In this document: one piece after another, positions 35,463-45,632 of the stretch
How positions within the stretch are numbered: position 1 is the stretch's first letter
Layout: the number at the start of each line of letters is the position of its first letter
NCBI GenBank assembly: GCA_035578905.1
Contig: JAQJVL010000058.1
Location: 1,317,697-1,381,696 of the forward strand
Direction: 5' to 3'
Length of the DNA: 64,000 nucleotides
Origin: Stictocephala bisonia
Taxonomy: Eukaryota; Arthropoda; Insecta; Hemiptera; Membracidae
Position numbers and translations under genes: made by a program
Notes under the pieces: generated by a model
Seen by the model: the letters and a program-made list of their open reading frames with translations, nothing else
Databases searched by the model: none
Told to the model about the DNA's origin: nothing

Positions 35463-35798
35463 GGATGGCGCAGAAAAGAAGTTTTCAGTGTGAGAGGACG
35501 AGAGATTGGTGTTTCTATTATTCACTTAGTGTTTTAAAGACACAGAAACTGTGGCAGAAGCGCCAGGAAATCTGTATTAGTAGGTTGGTTAGCCTGATGA
35601 GGTGTAATGAGATATTTGGCGACTGTGTGACGGGCGACGAGGTCTCTGTACACCAGACACGCCGTCACTGCGTGCCTGGGTACTTAATGTGGTCTAAGCG
35701 CATGCCAAGGACTTTGGCTAATAAATTGCACAACTTAATGAGCTGTACGTCGACCTAATCTGGTTTTACAAGAGCGGCAGAACTGACTGGTCGATGGA
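35463..35798. other. Spacer between two related MITEs
   Basis: 336 bp of unique-looking sequence. A 158-codon plus-strand frame (35,282-35,758) that enters from MITE B shows no domain and starts in TATCGATA repeats, so I do not call it a gene. Confidence 0.4.
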
Positions 35799-36438
35799 GG
35801 TATTACTAGGGATGGCAAATATTTTCAACAAATCGACACATCGCAAACCAAACATCGATCTAACGATAATACCGAAAGAAAAATATCGGTTACCCGATAT
35901 ATCGATTTGTAAATTATTTATCCGTTTAAAATAATTATACACCAACTCTTTTGTCATGACCAAAAATACATTCATATTTAGCTGTCATTATTTAGAATAG
36001 CCCATTGAATGTAAAAATTAAATACATTTATCTCCACGAAACAAGTTGTGGTCTGTGGGTCTGAATGAAAAAAATTCAAAATGAGAAAAATTACGTCTGT
36101 AATTATTATGTGAATTACAAAATAATAATCTAATAACATTGTAATTTTTGTTTTTCACATTTAAAAATGCCACTAGGCGTCTTATAAACACTAAAAATTA
36201 AAGAAATTAATTCACTAAACTACATTTTAGAGCGTTAAACTCACGTAAAAATACTAAATAAAGTTGCTTTATTATTTCATTGTATATTTTGTAAGCATAA
36301 GAGGTAATTTAAAAGTGTGTTTATTTTTAAGATTCGTGATGATTTTGAGGAAAGAGAATAACGTCAATATTTAGTCTAAATGTCGATGTAGCCGATATAA
36401 TCGAAAGAATATATCGATACTAATATATCGATATATCG

Positions 36439-36495
<57 letters not shown>

Positions 36496-36525
36496 CGATA
36501 TTTTGTTGCCATCCCTAGGTATTTA
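35799..36525 (+). mobile_element. hAT-like MITE C (711 bp)
   Basis: The element 35,807-36,517 begins TAGGGATGGCAAATATTTTC and ends TTGTTGCCATCCCTA. Flanking octamers are GGTATTAC and GGTATTTA (six of eight match), an aged target duplication. It contains the same internal landmarks as A, B and D (TTTGTCATGACCAAAAATA; AACTCACGTAAAAATAC) and an expanded AT microsatellite at 36,438-36,492 next to the TATCGATA-type repeats. Confidence 0.8.
36438..36492. repeat. (AT)n microsatellite inside MITE C
   Basis: About 27 AT units that appear to have expanded from a TATCGATATATCG palindrome, since other copies have only that palindrome at the same place. Confidence 0.9.
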
Positions 36526-36654
36526 TTACTCGTGTTTGCCATTTGTTTGTACTCATATAACACTCATATAACCATTCATATTCGCCTTAAAATACCAACA
36601 TAGTTGGGTCGGCGTCTCATAATGTAAGAATGTATTTTGTGAAACAGTTGTTAC

Positions 36655-37115
36655 TTTATTCCATATGCGTCAGCATAGAGAAAGTATTGTGATCGTCCAT
36701 AAAAAATTTGTTTACAAGTTGCTATAAAAATCCATTTTAAGGTCCCTTGAACCAGTTTTTTTTTCGAAAAAAATTGTTACTGTCTGTCCGCATGTGTGTC
36801 TGTCTGTGTGTACGTGCAGTTAGCTGAAGACCAAACGGATGAATCAATTTTTATGACATTTCTATGTAGGTGGAATTTAGCCAATATCTCCCGACCAATT
36901 TTTTAACTTTACTGAAATTTTAGTTATTTTTATTTATATGAACAAAACACACAAAATGGAATTTTCACAAAAACTGCTTTAACGATTTTGAATAAAGTTT
37001 AAGGAAAGGTGTGAATTAAAATTTAAAATATTTTAGTAAATACAGAATGTCTCACACTTGACTAGTTTTCTAGCTGTGGCAAAAAAAATTGGGAATCAAA
37101 CTGGTAATTATTGAA
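36655..37115 (+). repeat. Dispersed repeat W, copy 2
   Basis: Colinear with 13,735-14,210 (AAGTATTGTGATCGTCC, AATCCATTTTAAGGTCCCTT, CTGTCTGTCCGCATGTGTG, GTGCAGTTAGCTG, AATATTTTAGTAAATAC). Confidence 0.7.
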
Positions 37116-37184
37116 AAAATCAATAAGTTATTGAAAAATTATACTATTAAATTCAGTCACATTTATTCACTAATAATTAAAACG

Positions 37185-37555
37185 CCAATCGTACAGGTAT
37201 GGGCGAATATGAGGGGCGAATGAGTGTGATGAGTATAGATGAACGAGTGTAGTCATTGTTACTAAGGTCGAATATTCCTTAAAAATATCAATTTGTCAAT
37301 AGTCCAATAGCTAGATCAACTATGGGACCTACAGCTTTACGTGGAATCCGAGTCACTTAGTATTGGTCTGATTTAAGCTAACTGACAGGCCTGATACTCA
37401 GTTCTCTTCCCTTCACATCATCCGGAATCTGACTACCACCCAACACGGACACTGGAGGATTCTCTATTGAGTCCACGCCGATGGCGGCCATTGATCGGAC
37501 ATAGAGGTCGCATCCAATAGTGTGCTGGATGGTTGTCGAATTACAGAAATTTGGA
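37185..37555 (-). repeat. Long-head SINE, minus-strand copy
   Basis: Plus-strand landmarks are GGGCGAATATGAGGGGCGAA, GAGTGTGATGAGTATAGATG, CTACAGCTTTACGTGG, GACTACCACCCAACACGG, which are the complement of the order seen at 1,620-2,040. Confidence 0.65.
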
Positions 37556-37606
37556 TTGTCCAGTAGTTATTTCTCCAGTCTGTGTGGATGGCAGGGCCAG
37601 TACCAT
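37556..37606 (+). repeat. Repeat Y copy 2, left part (split by P-like element)
   Basis: CAGTAGTTATTTCTCC and ATGGCAGGGCCAG align with 45,463-45,500 (CAGTAATTATTTCTCC and ATGGCTGGACCAG). The continuation of repeat Y is found after the transposon at 43,653. GTACCAT at 37,600-37,606 is one copy of the duplicated target. Confidence 0.6.
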
Positions 37607-37883
37607 CAATGAATACACACTCTATAAGAAGGACACTCCTTATGCAGCAAATTCAGACCAACTTTTTTTCTGAGATTGCTGCTTTTCGCCTTAGCCGCTA
37701 GAGTTCTCCAGTCAATATTTTCCTGCCTTCTGTGCTAGGGAGATCTCGCAGAGGGTGCGAGAGAGAGCGCGCCTTCGGTGCGAGAGAGAGCGCTCGCCTT
37801 CGGTGCGAGAGAGAGCGCGTCGGGGGTACGAGAGAGAGAGAGGGAGCGAGGGTTGTGTGCGAAAGGAGAAAGTTGCCCTGGTG
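37607..37883 (+). repeat. Left terminal inverted repeat (277 bp)
   Basis: It matches 43,378-43,652 in inverted orientation over essentially its full length with few differences. The inner half holds four to five GGTGCGAGAGAGAGCGC-type units, a G/A-rich strand-biased block. D. melanogaster P has only a 31-bp repeat (known), so this is unusually long. Confidence 0.9.
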
Positions 37884-38171
37884 AGGTGTGACTCAGAGGC
37901 GGAAAGAGGCAAACCATAACAAATTCTGCGAAATATTGCTGTCCACCCCATCTGTTCAATTGTAAACAAACTCAAAAATCTTGTTTTGACAAACGACCCC
38001 CCCCCCCAGCACTATCAGTTGAGCTTCAGTTGTGCTCGATAGTGTATCTCATAGTTTGTCCTGAATTTGTTAGTAGTTTATTATTTTTAGTGGTATCTTC
38101 AGTTAAATTAGTATGCTTAAAATAGAAAGCTTTTTTAGTTTAGTTTTTTTATTTATTAGTTAACGGTAGAA

Positions 38172-38272
38172 ATGTCAGCAGGTGGCAAATGTGCGTATGT
38201 GAATTGTGAAAATACGCCCGCGAAGAACCGAGAATTGTCATTCTTTAGTTTTCCAGTTAACGACCGAGAAAG
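38172..38272 (+). pseudogene. P-like transposase exon 1: start of THAP finger
   Basis: ATG at 38,172 gives MSAGGKCAYVNCENT and then LSFFSFPVNDRE. Cys7 and Cys12 (C-x4-C) are the first two zinc ligands of a THAP domain, and the LSFFSFP stretch fits its loop. The exon ends AG before GTAAGG at 38,273, a good donor. THAP domains bind zinc and recognise the transposon ends in P-family transposases (established). The matching exon starts after TTTTACAG at 40,087 in the same phase. Confidence 0.8.
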
Positions 38273-40086
38273 GTAAGGAGTATTTTTTATTACTAATTGC
38301 TTTAACATTAAATTAATTGTTGAGCAAAATAATGATACAATAATAGTAATTGTAAATCTTTATGGTTATAGACAATGTACATTGAGTATTACTGTTAATT
38401 CCAAAATAAATTAAAAAGTTAATCTTAAAGACCTTTAAAAGTACAATTGAGAACTAACAACAGTGTGAAAAATTAAATGATATTAAGTGGTGTATTACTT
38501 TGGATCAGTTAAACTTCTCTTTGAACGATAATGTTATTTAACCCCCACTTATTAAAATGAACATTGTCTAAAACATGGTCTGATATATTTTTAAGGGTGC
38601 ACTGGGACACCCCTAAAACGTTAGAAAAGGCGTTTTACATTTCCCTCCTTATAAGCTTCGTAAACTAATCGTAATTACTTTTATGTAAGTGAAGTAATCA
38701 AATTAAGGGCCTACTTTACCAGTCCACCGTCTTGTCGTCTGGTGCACCGATTTAACATGGGCTCTTATGGAGGATCATCTCGCTCGGAGCCCTGCAAGCC
38801 TTTTCAAGATTACAGTTTCATTAAATTCTATAGCTCATAATCTTAATTTTATATTGTAAATGAATTAAAAACAAGTTTATCTGCAGGTGCCTGGTACTAA
38901 AATTATGAGAATACTTATTTTTTAAATTGAACAAGTACTATCAAAATGCCTTATTTAGTAGTTTTCCAGTAGTTTCAACCCGTAGTTTTCCCACTTCGTT
39001 AGAAATTTTGAAAATTATAAAAACAGGGAACTGTATAGAATATTGTATACTAAATGGTAAAATTAACATCATTCCACTATTTTAAAATATGAACACGCAA
39101 ACTGTAATCTTGCGAACCTCGTTTAATTCGTTGAGCAAAATTTAATGAACATTTGAACTTGCCTCAAAATTGTGAGTACAACTGAAAATAATACGTATGC
39201 ATTTTAGTATAATCACCAACCCAACCTTTTTAAAATAAGTTTAATATTTGGGCAATAGCCTTTTTCAAAGAAAATTCGTATGAAAAAAAATAAAGAATGT
39301 TATGTAAACAATAATTTTGTCATTAAACGTATGATTATTACTGAGACGACTTTTAAAAAAAACAATTTTGGCTTGTTAGTTAAATGAAAAAAAAAAACCA
39401 TTTTTCTAATGTGTTGTATAATAAATTATGGTTGGAATTTTTGTTGGCAAATTTTCAATAATGGGTGAAATATTTTAAGAAATACAAATTTTTGAACTAA
39501 AATGAAAAGGAATGGTATAAATATATGTTCAAAAGAACATTTAAACCTAGAATAATTTTGGATTTTAAAACTGCCACTTGCGACAGTTTAGTTTTTTTTT
39601 CAATTTTTGGGCAGAATATTCATCTAATAATTTAAAAATACCTTTTACGATAGGCTAAAAACGTTTTTGAATATTCTTTAACATGATTTGTAACAAGTTT
39701 ATCTACTGAGAGTTTCTTGTGTCAGCTCTTTGGTTGTTAATTCTATATTTGAAATTCGTTTTGGTTTATCCAATATAACCTGTATTACGAAAACTAAAAC
39801 TAAGTTGGTATATTACATTTTTTGAATCACACTCAATATTTCCTTGAATCGGTTATTTTTCTTTTTTGTTGAACTCCTAAAAACAACTTAGGAGGTTTCA
39901 TTATTTTACAAGTAGCCTACCACAACGATATCTTTTCAAGGATTACAGCCAAAAGCCAAAACTGTTGTCTTTTTTTTAATTTCACCCTTTATTGACATTT
40001 TGTCATTCCTTATTCATTATATATCACAATAGGAAAAATGTTTGCTAATTATATTAAATACATTTAAATTCATATATATTTTACAG
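38273..40086 (+). other. Predicted intron of the P-like transposase gene
   Basis: A GTAAGG donor at 38,273 and a TTTTACAG acceptor ending at 40,086 join the two halves of the THAP domain in phase (AG plus A = Arg). The 1.8-kb interior is AT-rich, with short frames only and a C-poor composition. No nested element is recognised. Confidence 0.7.
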
Positions 40087-40501
40087 ATGCATTCGGTGAG
40101 TAACCAACTGCGGGCGAGACGACTTCGCGGATCTGCCAGACAAGAAGCTGAAGTATCGAACTCTGTGCTCTCAACACTTTAAGAGGTCTGCATTTACAAA
40201 CGACCTGAGAAACAAACTTCTGCGAAACCACCCTGCTGCAGTTCCTATTCCTTGGTTTGATCAGGAAGAAGACAACTGCGAAAATGAAGATCCTCAAGTG
40301 GAATCTGATTGTTTTGAAGAATCCACAAAGTCTGATCAATACAATGAAGTTGGAGGGAGTGAAGAGACGCTTCAGGATTTTAACAATCAATTCAAACCTC
40401 TATCTGAACTAAACAATGATGACAAATTGAATGAACTAACACCACGTAGGAAGAAGTTGAAACAAACCATCACTAGACAATGTTTGATATCAAGACTGTA
40501 A
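40087..40501 (+). pseudogene. P-like transposase exon 2a: rest of THAP and linker
   Basis: Continuing in phase it reads CIR, then a stop (TGA, 40,097-40,099) exactly where THAP domains have their invariant Trp, then VTNCGRDDFADLP, TLCSQHFKRSAF and NHPAAVPIPWF. Cys61 and His64 complete the C2CH finger and AVPIP is the AVPxxF-type box that closes the domain. An acidic linker follows and the frame stops at 40,499-40,501. A TGG to TGA change is the simplest explanation for the internal stop. The next block continues in another frame, so a small indel lies near 40,480. Confidence 0.8.
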
Positions 40502-41028
40502 TTTCCAAATTACCTAAATTCATATCTGGAGATCCACTGACATTCATCACAATGCAACTGCGACACCAAACTCGATCGGAATGGACTGAAGAAGAAAAGC
40601 AGCTGGCCCTGTCAATCTACTACAAGGCACCAAATGTGTACAAATTTATGAGAGGAAGGGGTTTCAAACTGCCTTGCCTTAGTCTTATAAAAAAATGGAT
40701 AAATGTAAACAATATTACTCCGGGGTTTACAACTGAAGTTTTTGATAAGGTGAAAGTCAAAGTTAAATCCATGACTGCAACTGAAAAACAATGCGTTTTA
40801 TTGTTTGATGAAATGTGTTTAAGAAAATCTCTGGAATATAACTCCAAGTTAGATTTGGTTGAAGGATTCGAGGATCTTGGGCCATTGGGAAGAAACCAGA
40901 AGATAGCAACACATGCAACAGTTTTTATGCTGCGAGGTATTAATGAACAATGGAAATGTCCCCTCGCATATGTGCTCTCAAACAACTCGTTAAAATCGAG
41001 TTGTTTTTTTAAACAAACAACAAATTAA
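40480..41028 (+). pseudogene. P-like transposase core, N-terminal half
   Basis: The frame reads FITMQLRHQTRSEWTEEEKQ, LALSIYYKAPNVYKFMRGRG, FKLPCLSLIKKW, then VLLFDEMCLRKSLEYN and LVEGFEDLGPLGRNQKIAT. These blocks are characteristic of P-element/THAP9 transposases; the Asp in LLFDEM (codon at 40,807) corresponds to the first catalytic acidic residue of the RNase H-like fold (inference from the family). After PLAYVLSNNSLKSS the frame runs into a stop at 41,026-41,028. A 10-bp inverted repeat (40,980-40,989 and 40,997-41,006) lies at the point where similarity is lost, consistent with a deletion junction. Confidence 0.8.
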
Positions 41029-41700
41029 AATCTTCAAGTTCCATCAGTACTGCCAGTCGAAGAGCCACAAGAAGTTATCAACTCAGTCGAGCCTCACACC
41101 AGTGCCATCGCTTCATCCAACTTAGCCCCACAATGTAACACTCAACAACAGCTAGATCAAGATCACGTAGAAGTAACGGCCTTTGAAGATAGTGTTGTAT
41201 GTTACATATCCGGTTGGCTAGGGAAAAAATGTGTGGAGAAATTTTCCTGTGAAACGTGTAGGGCTACTCTTCTGAAAGAAAACTCCTTCTCTTTTATACC
41301 CCGTGAGTATCTTATCCTAATGAAATCGTTCACCAGACATACCGGAGAATTAGCCAGACTTAATAAGCCTTCGGATCTTCTACACAACGTTGTAAAGTCT
41401 CAAGCATTGTGCTTTGCCCAGCTTTTTCCTAAGGTGATTGCCAGCACTGAAGTTGCCAAGACACTGGTAAAAGAATTGACCTTACACACTGAAGAGACTC
41501 ATCCGCAGTGGTTGATTGAGTGTAAAGTACACAAGTTGTTTATGATAGAGCTGTTAGTGAGATGTAAGATGTTTTACAGTGTAAAGTGGAAATCGAACGA
41601 CATTAGAGACAAGGCTTTGTTAAACGTAAGGGTAAAGAGAGTGTCAGAGGGTGATCAAGTGAAACTGAATAAGAAGCTTAAAAAACTCTGTCATGTATGA
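41029..41700 (+). pseudogene. P-like transposase C-terminal region
   Basis: After the TAA at 41,026 the same frame is open to the stop at 41,700. It includes EVTAFEDSVVCYISGWLGKK, CETCRATLLKENSF, LARLNKPSDLLHNVVKSQ and CKMFYSVKWKSNDIR, the Cys-containing C-terminal block typical of P-like transposases. Adding the visible pieces gives roughly 580 residues against about 750 in the D. melanogaster protein (known), so some 170 residues between this and the core are missing, probably including the GTP-binding insertion and later catalytic acids. Confidence 0.75.
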
Positions 41701-42700
41701 CAGGCTACTGAAAAAACCAACATTGTGGATGTCTGCTAACTTTCTTCTTAATCTTTGAATATGCTTTTATTTCTTACTTGACACCATGTTTAGATTGTAC
41801 ATAATTTAATAGTGTAAATAAAATATATATATTATTTTGCTGCGATGTATTTTTTTCATTAGTCTACAATATTACATAGTTGACATATTTTGTATATAAT
41901 TTGTATATGTTTAAATAATTTATGTGTAGGTTATATATGTATATATAATTTTTTCATACCTGAGACCTAGTATCGAAATTTGTTTTATGTAAATAAAATC
42001 TGTGATTATGGTGCGATGTAATGTTTTGTAATTATGTTAACGATATCTAATAATGTTTTGTATAGTTTAAAGTTTAAGTAAATAATTGCCGGGTGTGTGT
42101 GTGTGTTTATGTATATATATTAATTGTCATAACTAACCCCTTGCACATATATTATAAGAATATGTGGTGATGTAAATTTTAATAAGTAGGTCTACTGAAT
42201 AATTTGTACAGTTTGAAGTTTGTAAATAATGTGGGGATAATTATATATGTCTTAACTGTCATTTTACATAAATTACATGTAATTAGGTGTAAATAGAAAT
42301 GTATATGATCATGTTGCAATGTAGTATTTAGTATTTATATATGTTTTTTTGTACAGTTTGAACTTAGTAAATAAGTGTGTGTGTGTAAATATATGTTTAT
42401 TTCATAACTGAGACTTAACATAGTATATTGTGAATAATTAGATGTAAATAAAATATGTATATAATTATGCTGCAATGTTATTTTTAGTAATTATATATAC
42501 TGAATGTTTTTGTAGTTTACGTTTGTTTATAATTTTCGTGTATATATGTGTTATTCATAAGTGCCACTTCATATATCGTAAACAATTATATGTAAATGTG
42601 ATATGTTAGTGGTTATGCTGCAATTTAATTTTAGTTAGTAGGTATTCTGAGTATGTTATAATGTTTGTCAGTTGAATGTTTTAATTTTGTTTTTTTTTAA
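41701..42700 (+). repeat. Diverged 120-176 bp tandem repeats in P-like 3' region
   Basis: A motif pair, RTGTAAATAAAATRTG followed by ATGCTGCAATGTA, recurs at about 41,812, 41,988, 42,287, 42,443 and 42,589, with a partial copy near 42,166. Between them TTTGTACAGTTTGAAGTTTG and GTGTGTGTATATATG-type stretches also recur. AATAAA signals at 41,817 and 41,991 could serve polyadenylation. Tandem repeats near P-type ends are known in some other P families. Confidence 0.65.
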
Positions 42701-43019
42701 TTTTGATTGTCACCGAACATAGATAGAAAATAGTTAATTGTGTTAACATTTGCAATACTTTTTCGGCGTCTATTAAAGTACGTTTTCATTTTTGTTGAAT
42801 AAACTTATTTTTTTATAGTAAATTTACATTGTTTTTTTTCCAATAACATCTCTATAATTAATTTATTAAAATCTCTGAATAGTCTATCACTTTTCAATAG
42901 TTATTCGTTAAAATGATTGCCCATTTACTTTTGTTAGTTATTTGTATGATAGTATATTCTTTCGGTTAGTATAACAATTCTTGAATCACAGATTAAATTG
43001 TTATAATCACACTACATTT

Positions 43020-43125
43020 ATTACAGCAACAGTCCTTGAATTCTGTTAAAGCAACAGTGCTTGGATATTGTTAAAGCAACAGTGCTTGAATATTGTTAAA
43101 GCAACAGTGCTTGTACAGTGTTAAT
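43020..43125. repeat. 26-bp tandem repeat, 4 units
   Basis: The unit AAAGCAACAGTGCTTGAATA plus TTGTTA occurs about four times. It lies inside the P-like element about 250 bp from the right inverted repeat, and each unit has a small palindrome (AGCAACAGTGCTT). Confidence 0.85.
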
Positions 43126-43377
43126 TCTAGGAGCAGTTCCAAAATAATTTATTCATCTTATAAAGTTTTGGGTTATCATAGGTTGATCTACGATTTGATT
43201 ATCAAAGCAAATATGAAAAAAAATTCGGCATCCAGCGATCACATCTTAAATTGTTAATTCAACATTTGGCAATGAAGTAGTGGAGAGTCTTTCAAGCAAG
43301 TGGCATCTCGGCCAAACCGCGGCGGCAGAGGGATAGCGAGAGCAGAGTCTGTATAGAGGAAGCTCTTTTATACAGAC

Positions 43378-43652
43378 CACCAGGCAAACTTTCTCCTTTC
43401 GCACACAACCCTCGCTCCCTCTCTCTCTCGTACCCTCGACGCGCTCTCTCTCGCACCGAAGGCGAGCGCTCTCTCTCGCACCGAAGGCGCGCTCTCTCTC
43501 GCACCCTCTGCGAGATCTCCCTAGCACAGAAGGCAGGAAAATATTGACTGGAGAACTCTAGCGGCTAAGGCGAAAAGCAGCAATCTCAGAAAAAAAGTTG
43601 GTCTGAATTTGCTGCATAAGGAGTGTCCTTCTTATAGAGTGTGTATTCATTG
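43378..43652 (-). repeat. Right terminal inverted repeat (275 bp)
   Basis: Inverted copy of 37,607-37,883, including the GCGCTCTCTCTCGCACC-type units and the terminal GTGTGTATTCATTG. GTACCAT follows directly at 43,653-43,659. Confidence 0.9.
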
Positions 43653-43812
43653 GTACCATTGTCAGTCCTTCCTGCATTCTCTTTCAAACCCCGAAGGATA
43701 AACGTAGAAACTACTACTACAAATCAATAAACGATTTACATTAGTGGTAATTGATCCGTCGCTGTCACCAATAAGAAAGCGACCTCTGTTTCTCTTTTTC
43801 TCTGTGGCAATA
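43653..43812 (+). repeat. Repeat Y copy 2, right part
   Basis: TTGTCAGTCCTTCC, GGATAAACGTAGAAAC and AAGCGACCTCTGTTTC follow the order seen in 45,498-45,632, continuing the piece that ends at 37,606. Confidence 0.6.
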
Positions 43813-44760
43813 TAATATCGTAGACACCTAAAAAGCTGAATAATTTTACTGGATGATAACTAATGACAACGGTTAAACAATGGCCGTTATTTTCCCTCGG
43901 TTTATAATCTCGTAAAGGACTCTGCGAGAGACTTTAAGACTATTAACTTTAATTGGCCATCACATCTAAAAAGGACCGAACTTTACAAGTCGTTAAAAGG
44001 ACGCCTTTATTACATCCTGTTAGACTGAAGTCTTAAGATGGGTTTATGGACTCTTAATTATTATGTTACATGCTAAATAAACATAAATACAACTTTACTA
44101 CCGACAACAGCAAAGAGAGAAAATAGGTACTTTAGAAATGCCGTTACGTGACTTACAAAACATATGTACAATCTTAAAGGACCTAATATGATTATAATAG
44201 TAAATCTTCCCTAATCAAAGATTAAAGAACTGAATATACTGTAGTTCTATAGTACTCGCCCTCCTGAATACTTACACCATGTCTCCAGCGGTGACTTAGC
44301 AGTTTGGGAAACGGCCTCCAACATAAAGAACAAATTACGTCAAGACAAAGTCTTAATTACCTTCAGGTGTATAAACAAACAAAGCCATCTTGATTGCCGG
44401 TGGTCTACGATCACCCAAGTCAAAAATAGACATTCGCCCCTGGGACAGGTCTTGCTAAGGGCCCCTAATAGGAGCGTCCGGCCGGTGGCGTGGGTCCAAC
44501 ATCAATCAATTTATTCATATCGGTTCAATGGTTGGGCGGATACTCCTGGACACGCCACGATCAAACTCCACAGTCCACTCCATCACGTATTTATGACCAC
44601 CCACTACCCCGTGCTTGATATTTACACAAACGTGCTGTACCATTTAGAATGCCAGCTGTTCGAGTGTGTTTCAATACAGTACTCACCGGGTAGCAAGTTA
44701 TCATTTACTTTCAATTCAACACAGAATTACCGATTATCGAAGGTATCATAAGCAAGTGCT
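43813..44760. other. Spacer, no confirmed gene
   Basis: A 99-codon plus-strand frame at 44,452-44,751 has no recognisable domain, signal peptide or splice context, so I leave it uncalled. Otherwise AT-rich sequence. Confidence 0.4.
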
Positions 44761-44762
44761 GT

Positions 44763-44990
44763 ATTTGTATAGGCTAGTTATTGTATAGGCTAGTTATTTG
44801 TATAGGCTAGTTATATTTGTATAGGCTAGTTATTTGTATAGGCTAGTTATTTGTATAAGCTAGTTATTTGTATAGGCTAGTTATTTGTATAGGCTAGTTA
44901 TTTGTATAGACTAGTTATTTGTATAGGCTAGTTACTTGTATATGCTAGTTATTTGTATAGGCTAGTTATTTGTATATGCTAGTTATTTGG
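44763..44990. repeat. 17-bp minisatellite, about 13 units
   Basis: The unit TTGTATAGGCTAGTTAT recurs with few substitutions (AGACTAG, AAGCTAG, TATGCTAG variants). No open coding or inverted structure. Confidence 0.95.
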
Positions 44991-44999
44991 TTTATTATA

Positions 45000-45462
45000 A
45001 CACTGAACTGCTGATGTTCATACGCAAAGGCCACTTTTTCGCAATTATTTACTGTTGAGGACCATTTGTTGAATCTCTCGACTCTTTACTTTTCAGAGCG
45101 CTTCTATAGGAAGAACTGGAACCACGAGGAGGTTCAAAACGCTATGACCGATGACGTGACGACATTAGCCAGCCGTAACCATAGCAACCCTTAACGCCTT
45201 GCGTGGCTGTCGCATTTCAGTTCATTATCTGCACCTTTTTGATAACCTACTTGATTTGAAGAATTTGTGTGCAAGTAAAAAATCGTGGACCCTCGTCTTA
45301 TTTATGCTGTTTATTCATTTTTTTGTTTTTTATTGTTTATATACAGTATTGTTATACATTTACTGGCAATTGGCAACACAGCACGCCAGAGCTTTACTCA
45401 AGCGCCAATACAGAGAAAAAAAAAAAAAACAGTGCGCTAAATATGTGTAGTTATTGTGTTCA
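45000..45462. other. Spacer, no gene seen
   Basis: An 83-codon frame (45,199-45,450) includes a hydrophobic stretch but ends in a polyA-derived lysine run and has no recognisable family. I treat it as chance. Confidence 0.35.
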
Positions 45463-45632
45463 GTAATTATTTCTCCGTTTCCATGTAATGGCTGGACCAG
45501 CTCCTTGTCAGTCCCTCTCTTATTCCTTAACAATAAATGTAGTAATACTACTGATGATATGCAAAGATTAGTTGTAGTCTATATAAAACTGCCATAATGA
45601 AGCGACCTCTGTTTCGTTTTTCTCCGTGGTTG
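45463..45632 (+). repeat. Dispersed repeat Y, copy 3
   Basis: CAGTAATTATTTCTCCG, ATGGCTGGACCAG, TTGTCAGTCCC, AACAATAAATGTAGTAA and GAAGCGACCTCTGTTTCG form the complete order. This is the uninterrupted version of the repeat that the P-like element split. Confidence 0.6.

Larger units (their letters stand above)
37607..43652 (+). mobile_element. P-element-like (THAP) transposon, defective, 6.05 kb
   Basis: Ends are CAATGAATACACACTC and its complement. The flanks GTACCAT (37,600-37,606 and 43,653-43,659) form a 7-bp duplication; P elements usually make 8 bp. The long inverted repeats are 37,607-37,883 and 43,378-43,652. Between them lie a THAP exon, an intron of about 1.8 kb, a transposase frame with lesions, an AT-rich 3' region with diverged tandem repeats, and a 26-bp tandem array near the right end. 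The protein order THAP zinc finger, then the Leu/Trp-rich transposase block, identifies the superfamily. It cannot make its own full transposase but both ends look intact. Confidence 0.85.

Noticed and set aside
35282..35758. 158-codon plus-strand frame
   Set aside because: It starts inside MITE TATCGATA repeats and has no domain.
43246..43527. Arg/Glu-rich proteins on the minus strand (and the mirror image at 37,712-37,975)
   Set aside because: They come from GAGA-type subrepeats in the P-like terminal inverted repeats and occur in both ends.
44452..44751. 99-codon plus-strand frame
   Set aside because: No recognisable domain, signal or splice context; length is not exceptional for chance in 64 kb.
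44763..44990. CRISPR-like regular repeat
   Set aside because: Units are directly adjacent with no spacers, in a eukaryotic context: a minisatellite.
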